A stretch of 64,000 nt of DNA, taken from Distichodus sexfasciatus (lineage: Eukaryota; Chordata; Actinopteri; Characiformes; Distichodontidae). Made by a program: the position numbers and the translations under genes. This document shows positions 1-10,821 of the stretch, in pieces (positions within the stretch are counted from its first letter, which is position 1; every line of letters starts with the position of its first letter). Below the pieces are notes generated by a model. That model searched no databases and was not told the origin of the DNA. It saw nothing but the letters and a program-made list of their open reading frames with translations. The DNA lies in NCBI GenBank assembly GCA_032718565.1, contig JAVGVS010000686.1:50001-114000 (forward strand), in the 5' to 3' direction.

Positions 1-93
1 AAGTTTTACACCACGCAACATAAACGCTCGTTTTTCTCGGAAACCTCCGTTGCGACAAGCGACTGGTTTCGCTGTGCGGAGTCACATTTATGG
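1..93 (-). mobile_element. Terminal end of a GTGACCC-type MITE running off the window
   Basis: This stretch matches, in reverse orientation, the terminal 90 bases of the element at 42367-43013 (shared core ACAAGCGACTGGTTT and the CGCTCGTTTTTCTCGG block). It ends at GAGTCAC near position 93. The rest of the copy lies left of the window. Confidence 0.7.
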
Positions 94-296
94 CCGTAAT
101 AAAATTACCATTTGACTGTAGAGTTATTCCTAAGTATATATAGGTATTTGTCTCTTTTAAGATGGTTTTCTCTATTGTGAAGTTAGTAATGGGTTGCGAG
201 TTAAATTTTCTCTGAAATATTACAACACTATTTTTTTTAAGGTTTACGGAGACGGCCCATGTCTGACAGAATGAATCGAACAGGCCTAGGCTTTGT

Positions 297-528
297 TGTA
301 GTGCTTGTGGATTCTCACTAATACTTTCACATACAGAGGGATCAGGTCTCGTCTTGATCGCGCCACTGAAAACGTTGTGCGTCATTAATAAGCGTCCGTC
401 TGAAACACGAGAGACACATGCTCTAGCGAGTGAAAAGAAATAAACGAAGCTTCGATTCTAGAAAGATTTCCTCAACCACTTTTTGTCATTGAATTCTTCG
501 AGTTATTGGAATAATCGTTTCAGCTCTA
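297..528 (+). repeat. 3' fragment of a hAT-like dispersed element
   Basis: The segment aligns by eye with the right half of the complete element at 52908-53685 (shared CACATACAGAGG, GATCGCGCCACTGAAAA, ACGAAGCTTCGATTCTAGAA) and ends in the same terminus, TTTCAGCTCTA. The left half is missing, so no target-site duplication can be matched. Confidence 0.65.
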
Positions 529-947
529 ATTATGATTGGACACGCCAGGCAACAAGAAGCCCGTGCCGTTCACCCTTCTGCAGATCTGGTCTTTGTTTTG
601 GGACATTAAAAGCCTTTGAGACTGATGTGGCTCTAAATGCCGGGGAATTCTTTTCTCCTTACTATGAAGTTCGGCATCTTAAACAAGCGTCGGGAAACAG
701 CTTGCAGCCTGTAGGCTACTCCGCAGCCGTCAATGTTTAAGCAAACTGGCCAAACCATAATGTTTATTTTTATTTTTAGGAAGAATAATTAAATCGTTAT
801 TAAACCAAAGAAAAAGACAGCCTTTCCAGATCTTTGGCTGCCGAAGCTTGTTCAGCCCCCACATTTGTTTACCTTCGGATCTGCATCAATCTCATTATTA
901 ACCTTTAGTGCATTCAGATGACAAATCCGTCATAGCGACGGGAAACT
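529..947. other. No recognisable feature
   Basis: AT-rich unique-looking sequence. The short open frames here have no recognisable domain and I see no repeat termini. Confidence 0.4.
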
Positions 948-1063
948 TTAATCCATGAGTGCTTCTGAGACGGGAGACAGTAGGACTAAATCGTCGGCGT
1001 AGAGGAGGCGTTCTATTTGGGTGTCGTGCAGGGTGAGGCTGGGTGTTTTGGAGTGTTGCAGTG
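948..1063 (-). pseudogene. LINE RT palm fragment with YADD box
   Basis: On the minus strand this piece encodes TLHDTQIERLLYADDLVLLS, the catalytic YADD region of a LINE RT. It follows directly, in reading order, the INTLAEAL segment at 2398-2374, once the insert between them is ignored. The open frame ends in a stop just after the box and no LINE sequence is visible further left. Confidence 0.8.
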
Positions 1064-2367
1064 TGTTACGTCTAGGTGAAGATGCGTCTCGGGAATGTGA
1101 AAGAAGCCAAATGAATAATGAAGCGGTAAACGCCCATCTCAAGTTATGATTCTTTATATATATTGTTTGTACAAGTGTATTTACAGGGGAACAAGCGTGG
1201 ACTGTACAAATGGAAAGAGGTTCAGGTTGGGCCGGCAGACGGCGCCAAAACAAAGAACGAGATAAAACAAAATGTCCCTTACACCTTAGCTTTAGGGTGC
1301 TTTCACACCCACAGGCTTTAGTCCGCTTCCGGTTCGTTTGGTCTGGTGTGAACACGGTAATCGCACTCGGGTGCGGACCACAACAACCGCACCGAGGCCC
1401 CCAAAAAGAGGTGGTCTCGATCCGAATTTTCAAACGCAATAATTCGTCTGAAGTGGTGAATGCACGAGATGTAGAAAGTAATCACCAGGGCGACAACCAG
1501 TCCACGTAGGTCCTCCATCTTGAAACCGTCGACACAGAATCTTCTTGCTGCATTTACATTTTTGTTCACGTGGCAGACACATCTGACCAATAAGCGGAGA
1601 GGACGTTCTCGCGTGATTTAAAGTGACGCATTTTGGTACGCTTGGATTTTTTCCCGTGTGAAAACAAACCGAACCAAGGAGAAAATGCTACAAGTTTACA
1701 AAATTATCAACTGATTCGGACCAGAGCGAGCGTACTAAGGTGTGAAAGCACCCTTAACCTCTAATCTAGCTCTGGGGACAAAACAAAAACCTGACTGCCT
1801 ACGCTATACTACAAACAAAAATCACAAGGGCTGGTGCCGCCTCTAACTTAGTGTGTCTAACAAACAGTTACCTACGTGATGCACAACGTGAATGTATGTT
1901 AAACACCAGCGGAGATCAGATCTATACAACAGAGGGCGAATGAATAGATGACAACAGAACAGAACCAAGTGTATGTATCTACCCTGACCCAATCCTGACC
2001 GAAGGAAACAAGGTGCGCTATAAACAAATGAATATTTACAAGGGGAATGTCAAAACGGCAGCAACACAGCGAAACAAACTAACAGCATAGCAAGAAGAGA
2101 AGCTGGGGTGCTTCAGTCGGGCCTTAAAACCCGAAACAGGCGGGAGTCCCGGGAGTGGTGGCTCCAATAGCGGAGAATTCCGACGATCGGCCCATCACGG
2201 TGCGGTGGAAGGCAGGACTTAAGTGCGGCCTCGCCAACAAGCGCTTGCGACGTGCCGATCAGCCACTCGTCTTCACCCAGGAGGCGGGAGGACAGCAGTC
2301 TGGCCCATCAGGTGGACCTGCAAATAGTGGCAAGACAGAAAAAAATTAACGCGCCACAGCACGTAAC
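1064..2367. mobile_element. 1.3-kb insertion in the LINE RT (solo LTR or DNA element)
   Basis: The insert is flanked by a direct GCAGTG repeat (1058-1063 and 2368-2373). Removing it restores the LINE frame across E-A-L-Q-H-S. Its ends are inverted copies, TGTTACGT on the left and ACGTAAC on the right. A TG start with short inverted ends and a 5-6 bp duplication fits a solo LTR, but the right end reads CG, not CA, and no internal region is present. A TIR DNA element is the alternative. I recognise no protein in it. Confidence 0.6.
1295..1753. mobile_element. PIF/Harbinger-like MITE nested in the 1.3-kb insert
   Basis: The ends are perfect 15-bp terminal inverted repeats (GGGTGCTTTCACACC and its complement). 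They are flanked by TTA at 1292-1294 and 1754-1756, the TWA-type target duplication typical of PIF/Harbinger. The 459-bp body has no convincing transposase, so this is a non-autonomous copy. Confidence 0.8.
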
Positions 2368-2398
2368 GCAGTGCCTCAGCTAAGGTGTTAATATATAT

Positions 2399-2637
2399 GT
2401 GACCCCATCTGCCGTAATGAGTCGGCGTTCTATTTATTTAGATACGGGCCGATTATGTTGAAAAACATCAAAAATATCGATTTTTCTTTTTTGGTCTTAT
2501 ATGAAAGAAAAGGTCTTCGAAATTAATCTGGTCTCCAAAAAAGAAAAATTGCTATTTTTGATGTTTTTCAACATAATCGGCCCGTATCTAAATAAATAGA
2601 ACGCCGACTCCCGACTCATTACGGCAGAGCGGGTCAC
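2399..2637. mobile_element. 239-bp fold-back MITE, GTGACCC termini
   Basis: The two arms (about 2399-2500 and 2530-2637) are near-perfect inverted copies of each other, so the element can fold into a long hairpin. The ends are GTGACCC and GGGTCAC, flanked by ATAT (2395-2398 and 2638-2641). It sits inside the LINE RT coding region: the frame before it ends at FNIY and the frame after it continues INTLAEAL. Confidence 0.85.
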
Positions 2638-3330
2638 ATATGTTGAAAGGGTTGGACTTAAACTACAGCCCTGTCCAACTCCACGTTTTTGAGAGAAAAA
2701 GTCAGTTCTGGCATTTCCAATTTTAATTGCGCACTTACTATTAAAATACATCGACTTAATTAGTTCATACGTTTTCCCTCCGAATCCACTTCCAATGAGT
2801 TTACACAACAGTCCTTCGTGCCAGACACCGTCAAATGCTTTGTGGAAATCGACAAAGCAAGCAAAAATTTAGCCATTATTTTTCTTCACACGTTTATCAA
2901 TTAGGGTGTTGAGGGTGAAAATATAGCCTGATGTTCAGCAATCTGGGAGGAATCCAATCTGGCTTTTATGGAGAACGTTGTGTTCAGAGAGGAAGGTTAC
3001 TGTTCTTCTGTTTAGGGTACTACAACACGGCTTTCCAAGATTACTAATTAAAGAGATTCCTCTGTAGTTGTTTGGCTCACATTTTTCGTCTCCGTTTTTG
3101 AATATTGGTGTGATTAAGACTTCACTCCAGGTTTCAGGGAAATAGCCTACTTCTTGGGACTTGCTGTCAGTGTACTTAAGCTGTTCATTTAATACACCAT
3201 CCATACCGCAGGCCTTACCAGGCTGCAACGCTCGTAGTTTTATTCTTATTTCTTCTTCATGTATTGGGAAGTCTAGCGGATTTTGAAAGTCTTTTATTAT
3301 GTTCTCAAAATTGTTTACTATTTGCTGCTG
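2638..3330 (-). pseudogene. LINE ORF2 reverse transcriptase fragment
   Basis: Minus-strand frames encode RT motifs in the expected order: KACGMDGVLNE, LITPIFKNGDEKCEPNNYRG, NVLHKSQIGF and RGVGQGCSLSPTL. Between SQIGF and RGVGQG part of the fingers/palm region is in other frames. The gene is broken by frameshifts and by the MITE at 2637. Confidence 0.85.
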
Positions 3331-3491
3331 AATTTAGAGTTCTGTAAAGTTGTTGGAAATGGTCTGTCCAAATGTCACCATTTTGAATGGTCAGTTCATC
3401 ATGCTGCTTTTTACTTAGTCTTTTCCATTTAGCCCAGAAGATGTTTGGATCTATTAGTTCTTCTAGCTTATCAAGCTGATTCTGTGTTGTT

Positions 3492-4519
3492 TCACGTTTT
3501 TTTCATTCGAATTGTCTGTTTGTAGTTCTTTAACATTTCAAAATATTGCTTACGAATATTGTCGTCATCTGAGTCTAATAGTGTTTGAATTTCTTGACTT
3601 TCGATTGCTTTCTGATAGTTCTCATCTTTTTTCCACCTGTAGGTTTCCCGAATCTTATGCATGTTCTTTGAGTCCGTAAACGTGGCTTTTCCCTCAGGTC
3701 TTTTTAAGTAGATGGTCATTTGACTGTGGTCAGATAAGGGAGTGAGGGGTTTTACTGTGAAGGCTGTTAGAGAGCTGAGCTCCAAATCTGTAATAGCATA
3801 GTCAACAGTACTGTTCCCCAGAAATGAGCTAAAAGTGTAAAGGCCGAAGGAGTCTCCCCGTAGTCTGCCATCAACAATATAGAGACCAAGACGTCGGCAT
3901 AACTGCAGTAATTGTTTTCCATGTTTATTGGTGAATTTGTCGTAGTTTTGTGTAGGGATGGTAGTTGGAGAGTGTATATGATCGCCTGTTAGGAACTTAT
4001 CTCTGTGTGTATTAATAAAATCAAGTTCAGACCCGGTTCTAGAGTTTAGATCTCCCAGGAGCAGAACATGACCTTGGGCTTGGAAGTCACTGATTTCCAG
4101 TTCTAGATTAGTGAAAGTCTCCTCGTAAAAGTATGGGTCTCTGCTGGAGGTATATATATTGCACAAAGAAACAAATGATTGGGTTCTGATATTACTTGCT
4201 TGTTCATTTTTAGCCATATGATATTTTCTCTTTTCCTGCTGAGTTCTGCGTCATTTGCCAATGTTGATTTAATCCAGATAAGCATACCTCCTGAATCTCT
4301 TCCCTGTGATATTCCTTCTAGTTTTGTGGAGGGGACAACTATCTCTTTGTATCCTGGGGGGCAACCAGTAGATTCATCTCCTTTACACCATGTTTCTTGT
4401 AAAATCAAAAAGTCAGTGTCCTGAATTTCTTTGCTAAAATCTGAATTTCTGCTCTTCAAACTAAAAACAGATGAGTTCAGACCTTGAATATTCCACAATG
4501 AGATACAGAATGATTTCAT
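3492..4519 (-). pseudogene. LINE ORF2 APE-type endonuclease
   Basis: Two overlapping minus-strand frames (4519-4103 and 4217-3492) encode an exonuclease-endonuclease-phosphatase fold. The start is ISLWNIQGLNS, followed by ILQETWC, then LLGDLNSRTG and the C-terminal PLSDHSQMTIYL. These are the usual N/E/D/SDH catalytic signatures of a LINE target-nicking endonuclease. A frameshift near 4150 separates the two halves. The methionine at 4519 is probably the true ORF2 start, since ORF1 ends about 480 bases upstream. Confidence 0.85.
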
Positions 4520-4999
4520 TTAATTACTTCATTGCATTTTTATATATGAGAGGAAATCTGCAAAAAATGTATATAATAAACTGGGTTTTTTTTTTCTTCC
4601 CCCCCAACAGTTCCTGAGCGACAAACAAACAAAACAAAAAACCTAAACGAATTGAAAATTCAATTTACACAGAGAATAGACTCTTCACAATACATTTCTG
4701 TATGGTGGACATTTTACCACGGTCCTGGACCAATCAGATGAATGCAAATAAGGTTCAGCATTTGCTGAATGTCTCTGAGCTCTGTGCTGGTAGAGCTCGA
4801 GGGGTTTGGTGTTCTGCTGAGAGCTCATGCATAGGTGAGGGTACCTGGTTTGTTTTGAGGGTTCTGCTTAACTGGTGCTGGGCTGTACAGGCCTTAGTGT
4901 GGAATGTGAGGGTGATGCTGGATGAGTGTAAGCTCTCGGGGTTCTGGGCTGTTCAGCATGGGGTGGTGTGGACTTCGGCAGTGTTCTTGGTGATGGACG

Positions 5000-6071
5000 T
5001 CAAAATGGAGTGCATTTAGAGGATAGTTTCCGCCATTGTTTCCTTTGCTGATCCTGTTTAAGTGTCTTTGCAAATATAGGCACCACCGTGTTGAGCCGAT
5101 GAACATGATCAAACAGGCAGTTTGTGTCTATGTTTGAGTGATGCGCAAGATGGACGTTTGCCTGCAGTGCACATTTCCGTGAGATGTTGACGTTGACTTT
5201 CTGAATTGTGTAGGGGTGAAAGTCTTTCCTAGGTAGTAGTGTAGAGATTACAATTTTGGTGTCTGGAAAGTTGTTGCATGCCCTGAGCATCACTGCTTTC
5301 AGTGAGTCAGCCACCCTTTCTTGCTGGTTCCTGAGGTCATTTGTTCCTGTGTGGATTAATATGTGATTTGGTGATCCAAGGTTGACTTTTGTCAGCAATT
5401 CCAGCTTTTTTTTTTCCAGGGAAGAGTTTTTTCTCGTCAAGGAATTTGCCATTTGAGTCAGTGAGAAGTCGTACATTGTCAGCCCTTTTGATATTTTCAC
5501 AATCCTCCTCAGTTCTGTTTGGTTCCTGAGTCACTGACCTTGTGTGTGTTTCTTGATTGGTGGTGACTGACTTTGGGAGGGACAGATGGTCTGGGTTGAG
5601 CACGCTGTTGTCTGGTGGTTTAGATGTGTAACAGAATTTAGTTTTTCATGAAGGACTTGTAAACTGTTGTCTCTTTCTTTCATTTTTTCTGATAACATTG
5701 CTCTTTCCTTTGCTTGCCCGTCTCTGTCTTTTTGTAGCTCTTTCAGTAGCTCATCTGGAGCATTTAGATCTCTTTTGGATGTGTCTCTGTCTTTTTGAAG
5801 TTCTTTTATTTGTTCTTTCAACATCTCCAGTTGTTTTCCGTAGCCATCATTTTCTGTGATTATTTTTGCAGGTTGTTGTTTAAGGACTGTTCCTCTAAGT
5901 TGCGCTAGTTCAGTCTCCAGGTGGGTAAAGTGCTCCTTTAATAGAGTCAGGTGGTGATCTGGTGGAAGTGTGGGACCCTGCGCTGTGTTTGGAGCGCTCC
6001 CCGCATGACTGTGCTGCTCCCCTTCTGCACTGCTGATTTTCAAGGCACTGCCCGTCTCTCTCTCTCTGTGG
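5000..6071 (-). pseudogene. LINE ORF1: coiled coil plus SGNH-like esterase
   Basis: Minus-strand frames carry a coiled-coil segment (LEMLKEQIKELQKDRD, about 5850-5680), then the esterase block: VRLLTDSNGKFLDEKK, HILIHTGTNDLR and LFDHVHRLN. D-S-N near the start, G-T-N-D in the middle and D-x-x-H at the end match the catalytic layout of SGNH hydrolases found in ORF1 of some LINEs. Frameshifts near 5530 and 5400 break the gene. The N-terminus is cut off by the repeat that starts at 6072. Confidence 0.75.
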
Positions 6072-6345
6072 ACAGTCAAAGTCAAAGTAAACTTTGTCAT
6101 CTCTGCTATATACTGTACAGATATACAGAGCAACGAGACGACGTGGCTCCAGTTTTTACAGTACAATAGGAAATAAAGAACAAAGAACAACGAACAAATA
6201 AGGCACACGGAATAAACAATATATGAATAGAATACAAAATATACATTTTAAACTAGGAATGGAGTATAAAATATAAAGATATATATATATAAATATAACT
6301 TTAAACTAGAACTAGAAATCGAGGTAGAAAGAGAGACAGTTTGGA
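6072..6345 (-). mobile_element. 3' end of an L2-type LINE
   Basis: The start AGTCAAAGTCAAAGTAAAC and the block ATATACTGTACAGATATACA match the 3' terminus of the larger L2 copy at 26870-29290. Only the 3' untranslated end is present, followed by AT-rich sequence. It truncates ORF1 of the neighbouring LINE. Confidence 0.65.
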
Positions 6346-6354
6346 TGCAGTATT

Positions 6355-6660
6355 ACCTACAAACCCAAATCAGAAAAAGTTGGGACGGCATGGAAAACGC
6401 AAATAAAAAAAGAAAGTAGTTATTTCTAAATTTACTTTAACTTGTATTTCATTGCAGACAATATGAACACAAAATATTTCATGTTTCGTCTGGTCAACTT
6501 CATTTCATTTGTAAATATACATCCTTTCCTGTCATTCAGACCTGCAACACATTCCAAAAAAGGTTGGGACTGGAGCAATCTAGGACTAGTAATGAGGTAA
6601 ATTGGTTAAATAATGATGTGATTTGAAACAGGTGATGTCAACAGGTGATTGTGATTATGA
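6355..6660. repeat. DNA-transposon-like repeat remnant
   Basis: The stretch contains two inverted AAAAAGTTGGGAC-type blocks (about 6372 and 6554), a pattern known from small fish DNA elements. No target duplication could be confirmed and no coding sequence is seen. Confidence 0.4.
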
Positions 6661-6661
6661 T

Positions 6662-6893
6662 TTACCGTAAATATTGAAGTAGAACGGTCAAAACAGAAAC
6701 TTTTAACATTCTGCTGGAATTGAATTCCTCACCTCAAGAAAGTCACGTTTTTAGGATGGAAAGGGTAAGTTTTTCAGCCAAATTTATTCACAGCAGTACA
6801 GTATAGACCTTCCACTGTTTCAAAACACTAAAAACAAAAAATCCAACATTTTACCCCACGCAACATAAACGCTCGTTTTTCTTGGAAATCTCG
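6662..6893 (-). mobile_element. Truncated GTGACCC-type MITE
   Basis: The segment is nearly identical, in reverse, to about 42415-42640 (shared TTTTTAGGATGGAAAGGG and CGCAACATAAACGCTCG). It stops abruptly at position 6893, before the terminal inverted repeat, where Tx1-type LINE coding sequence begins. Confidence 0.75.
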
Positions 6894-6903
6894 GTTACTT
6901 GAG

Positions 6904-7335
6904 AATGGTCTTAGAATTAAGGATGAATTTGACCCGGTAATGCCTTTATCAAGCCCGTCAAAAAAGGTTTTGCTGTCCAACGTTCCTTCGTTCATTAAAA
7001 ACAAGCTGCTGGCTAATATTTTGGAACGTCACGGAAAATTGGTGAGGTCGATTGGAATGATCCGTCTTGGCTGCAAAAACGCTGATTTTAAACACGTTAT
7101 GTCATTTAGGTGTCAAACGTTTATGATCCTTAATGCACCACAAGAGATCTTGGACGTGTCAGTTAAAATCACAGTGGATGGCAAAACGTACATAATATTT
7201 ATTAGTTCCAAAAGCGTTAGATGTTTCGCGTGTCGCGAGTTTGGTCATGTGGGTCAGCGGGTTTCTAGCCTGAATCCCCTGCCGGGGCAGACTGAGGAGG
7301 AGCGCGGTCCCCCCGGCGCCCGAGCCCAGCACTGA
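6904..7335 (+). pseudogene. Tx1-type LINE ORF1 fragment with degenerate CCHC knuckle
   Basis: The frame encodes KKVLLSNVPSFIKNKLL, an RRM-like region, and then CFACREFGHVGQRV, a CCHC zinc knuckle in which the last cysteine is lost. ORF1 proteins of this group bind element RNA. The 5' part is absent. A related acidic C-terminal portion (LLESDNDDEDMESLTGDWDD) lies in another frame at 7385-7804. Confidence 0.75.
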
Positions 7336-8236
7336 GCACCACGAAGGTGCCGGCGCTGCTCCAGTAGCAGATGAAGCTCCCATTATGGGGAATGAGAATC
7401 AAGCACGGGAGAACGAGGTACTCCATCTTACAGTTGCTGAGGGCCCTGCGCCTGAGCGGTCTGGGGCCTGCGGGCCTGTGGAGAAGCCCGCTCCCGCTGC
7501 TGCAGCGAGTGCTAGGGGCTGCACGGTGGGTGATCCCGCTCCTGACCATCAGGATAGTGAAGTGAACACAGACCACAACGAACCGGATGCACGTTTACTA
7601 GAGTCTGATAATGACGATGAGGACATGGAGAGCTTAACAGGAGACTGGGACGATTCCCAAGCCTCAGGGCACTCAGCTGCAGGTAGGTCCAAACTCTATT
7701 CTCTTACACAGATCAACAATTTTTTAGATAATACTGAAGGCCAGCACAAACCCAAAATTGAAGTCTGTCTACTGATCTGCAGCTGTTTCTCGCTTCATAC
7801 ATGACAGCAATGAAAAAAGCGACTTTTGACGAGCTGGACAAACCGAAACGGTTTAGGCTAAAGAAAATCACATCTGCTGTGAGAACTAAGTTACAACATT
7901 GTTAGCTGCACTAATTTAGCCATACTAGGAATCAACATTATGGCTTTGTGGACTTTTAGCCCACTTAATATTAATGGCTGTCGCGATGCGGTCAAAAGGG
8001 CTGCACTTTTTGAATATGTTTTAATGAAAAACCCTGATGTAGTGCTATTGCAGGAAACACGTAGTGACGAGAGAAACCAGGCCCAGTGGCAGGCTGAATG
8101 GGGAGGGCAGGTTATTCTCAGTAATGGCACTGGTGTTAGTGCTGGGGCTGCCTTGCTGGTGTCTCCAAAGGTGCAGGCACAGCAACCTGTAGTATCAGAA
8201 CCTGCGCCAGGAGGGTTACTGTGTGTTGAGTTCTGC

Positions 8237-8718
8237 AGGGTTCCTGCAGGGTCTTAAAATGTCTTAAAAACACCCAGATTTTCATCCTAGGTCTTAAATT
8301 TAATTTACCCAAGTCTTAAAATTCTTGCCTCCGTTCATTCCCAAGAAGCGTTGTCCGCAGAAAATAAAATTTTAAACCGCTGTAGAACTAATCCTTGAAT
8401 TAGCGAGCTATCGGCCAATCGGAAAATAGAATTTCTCTAAAGAAATGTTCCAAACGCCTTCCACATCCTTGTATAGTGCACTACATAGGACACACAACTG
8501 ATGATATTACGCCCTATGTAGTGCACTGATGTAGGACGGAGTGACTAGTTGTCAAGAGTATAGTTTTTAAAGATGGGTAAGTGTGTGTTTAACGACACTT
8601 GGCTTGATAATGCAAATTTTTGCAGATGGTTACAAGCTGTCCCCTCGTAATATTTTACTCATAATGGTCTTAAAAGGTCTTCAAAGGTCTTTAACTTACT
8701 GAAACCTGCAAGAACCCT
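8237..8718. mobile_element. hAT-like MITE inside the LINE endonuclease
   Basis: The ends are inverted copies (AGGGTTCCTGCAGG on the left, CCTGCAAGAACCCT on the right). The flanks AGTTCTGC and GGTTCTAT agree at 5 of 8 positions and all differences are transitions, fitting a decayed 8-bp hAT target duplication. The body contains GTCTTAAA-type repeats near both ends and no transposase. Confidence 0.7.
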
Positions 8719-8937
8719 GGTTCTATTTGCACGGTTTGCTTTTTGCTTTTGTAAATGTTCATGCACCTAATATAGGCCAAGACTGGGCTTTCTTTGACAA
8801 ACTGAACACAGTCCTGAAGAATCTCTCAAGGGAGAGTATTGTTGTATTAGCTGGGGATTTTAATTCTACTTTGGAATATGCGATTGATAGAAACCATGAG
8901 GAACCTCATCCTGTTTCAGCTTCTGTTCTAAGGTCTT

Positions 8938-9201
8938 TAATCTTCTTCTTCCTCTTTCGGCTTTTCCCTTCAGGGGTCGCCACAGCGAATCATCTGTCTC
9001 CATCTAGTCCTATCCTCTGCATCCTCTACCCTCACACCAACTAACTTCATGTCCTCTTTCACCACATCCATAAATCTCCTTTTTGGTCTTCCTCTCAGCC
9101 TCCTGCCTGGTGGCTCCAACCTCAGCATCCTTCTACCTATGTACTCATTGTCTCTCCTCTGGATGTGTCCAGACCATCTCAGTCTGGCCTCTCTGACTTT
9201 G
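8938..9201 (-). pseudogene. C-terminal end of an RTE-clade LINE ORF (Rex3-like)
   Basis: On the minus strand the frame is open to its natural stop and encodes VREARLRWSGHIQRRD, then GRPKRRFMDVVKEDMKLVGV and WRQMIRCGDP. This is the conserved C-terminal region of fish RTE/Rex3-type polymerases. The 3' end is a short GAAGAA tail. It is 5'-truncated and inserted in reverse orientation into the Tx1 LINE. Confidence 0.85.
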
Positions 9202-9597
9202 ATTGACGTTTGGAGGGAGAATTTTCCCAGGAGCAGGCAGTATACACAGATAAAGGTAAATTCTAACGTGATTTCTGCAGCTAGACTGGACAGATTTTAT
9301 GTTCAAAATCGAAATAGGGGCAGGTTTTTGAACACTTGTATTGTTCCCTTTCCTCTCTCTGATCATCACTTTGTTTCTGTCACTGTTTCCTGCACGGAAG
9401 TGTGTTCACAACAAAGTTCATGGGGTTTTAGTAGTAGATTAGTTCAGGACCACCACTTTGTGCACTCCTTTACCTTTTTTTGGGAGGTGTGGAGAGAGAA
9501 AAAGTCACTGTTCAAGTCCCTAGGCCAGTGGTGGGACATTGGAAAGACACACATTAAACTGTTTTGCCAATAATATGTTTCATACAATAATAAGGAT

Positions 9598-10800
9598 TTG
9601 AAGAATAGAATTAAAGGACTGGAAGATGAAATTTTACGGATGTGCGTGCTGGGAACAGAGTCGGGCAGTGTGGAAGATGCTGAGGCTCTGGAGAGGAATA
9701 CGCTTCTCCTGAAGAATCTTCTAGAGGAGAGGGGTGAAAAGGCGCTGGTCCGGGCTCGCTACACACATTATGCAGACATGGATGCTCCTACAAACTATTT
9801 TTTTAGGATGGAGAAGAAACGCAGAGAAAAGAAGCTCCTTAGCTATCTTAAACTTCCTGACGGGCGGAATATTTTTGATAGACATGAGATTCTGGTGCAT
9901 GCATTTTTATGAGAAGCTTTACTGCGCGGAGGTCTGTGACCAAACAGTGACTGATCAGTTTTTTCAGGATTTACCACGTTTATCAGACAAGGATAGAGAT
10001 GAGTTGGAAAAGCCTCTAACTCTGGATGAACTTACCGCTGCTGTCTGTGAACAGTCGGTTGGGAAGGCACCTGGGCTGGATGGTCTGACGGTTGAACTCT
10101 ATAAACGTTTCTGGCCTGTGAGAGGTACAGATTTATATTCTGTTTTTAATGAGAGCATTGATGCCGGTCTTCTTCCATCCAGCTGCCGGAGAGCTGTGTT
10201 GACGCTGCTGCCAAAGACAGGAGACTTAGGCTGTATAAAGAATTGGCGCCCTGTTACACTTCTAGGTGTGGACTACAAGATCTTGTCTAAAGTACTGACA
10301 AACCGTGTGAAAAAACACATTTCCACAGTGGTTCACAGTGATCAGACCTTTTGTATACTGGAGCGTTCTATTTTTGATCATTTATTTTTGATCAGAGACA
10401 TTCTCTCATTTGCGGAGCAGCAGTGTCTTGATGTGGGCCTTGTTTCTCTAGATCAGGAAAAGGCGTTTGATAGAGTAGATCACGCATATCTTTTCAAGGC
10501 TCTTGAAGCTTTTGGCTTTGGGCCGACTTTTATATTTGGATTTGGCAGGGTTGTGGCTTGTCGGGGCTGCTGTATACCCTGGCAGTTGAGCTTTTGTTGC
10601 ATGTACTTTGTAAGCGCCTCTTGGGAGTATTGGTGCCTGGGCCTTGGCCTGTGGGAGGGGTAACAGTAAAGCTTAGTGCATATGCTGATGATGTTACTGT
10701 TTTCATTAGGTCCAGCAAAGATATGGAGGTACTAATGTCCTCTCTTGACTGGGATAAGTGTGCCACCTATCTTTTGGGACCCCCGCAGCTCCCCCAGTAG
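9598..10800 (+). pseudogene. Tx1-type LINE copy A reverse transcriptase
   Basis: The frame at 9598-9912 encodes the linker after the endonuclease. After a frameshift near 9900, 9734-10663 carries KAPGLDGLTVELYKRFW, LLPKTGDLGCIKNWRPVTLL, ILERSIFDHLFLIRD and LVSLDQEKAFDRVDH. The LSAYADDVTVFI catalytic box is in another frame at 10678-10713. The stretch between FDRVDH and the YADD box is shortened, deleting the GVRQGCALSG-type motif apart from a CGLSGLLYTLA remnant. Confidence 0.85.
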
Positions 10801-10821
10801 TGTGCTTGGAACCGAGATGGT

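Larger units (their letters stand above)
948..6071 (-). mobile_element. LINE with esterase-type ORF1 and APE-RT ORF2, interrupted
   Basis: Read on the minus strand, this is one non-LTR retrotransposon: ORF1 (coiled coil plus SGNH-like esterase, 6071-5000), ORF2 endonuclease (4519-3492), ORF2 RT (3330-2638), then the RT palm continuing at 2398-2374 and at 1063-948. The last two pieces are separated by the insertions at 2399-2637 and 1064-2367. The 5' end stops where an L2-type 3' end starts at 6072. The 3' end is lost shortly after the YADD box. Stops and frameshifts show that it is dead. ORF1 esterases are known in the CR1/L2/RTE-X-type LINE groups; I cannot fix the clade by eye. Confidence 0.8.
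7940..9573 (+). pseudogene. Tx1-type LINE ORF2 endonuclease domain, interrupted twice
   Basis: The domain is read in three pieces. 7940-8235 has FSPLNINGC and VVLLQETRSDE, and 8719-8937 has VNVHAPN and LAGDFNSTLE. 9202-9573 has LIDVWRENFPRSRQYT, SAARLDRFYV and LSDHHFVSV. Together these are the N, E, D and SDH signatures of an APE-type endonuclease. The gaps are exactly the MITE at 8237-8718 and the RTE fragment at 8938-9201. The domain ends in a stop near 9573, and a linker follows at 9598-9912. Confidence 0.85.

Noticed and set aside
2155..2349. 64-codon frame in the 1.3-kb insert as a transposase or gag piece
   Set aside because: No recognised motif, and no relation to known element proteins could be seen.
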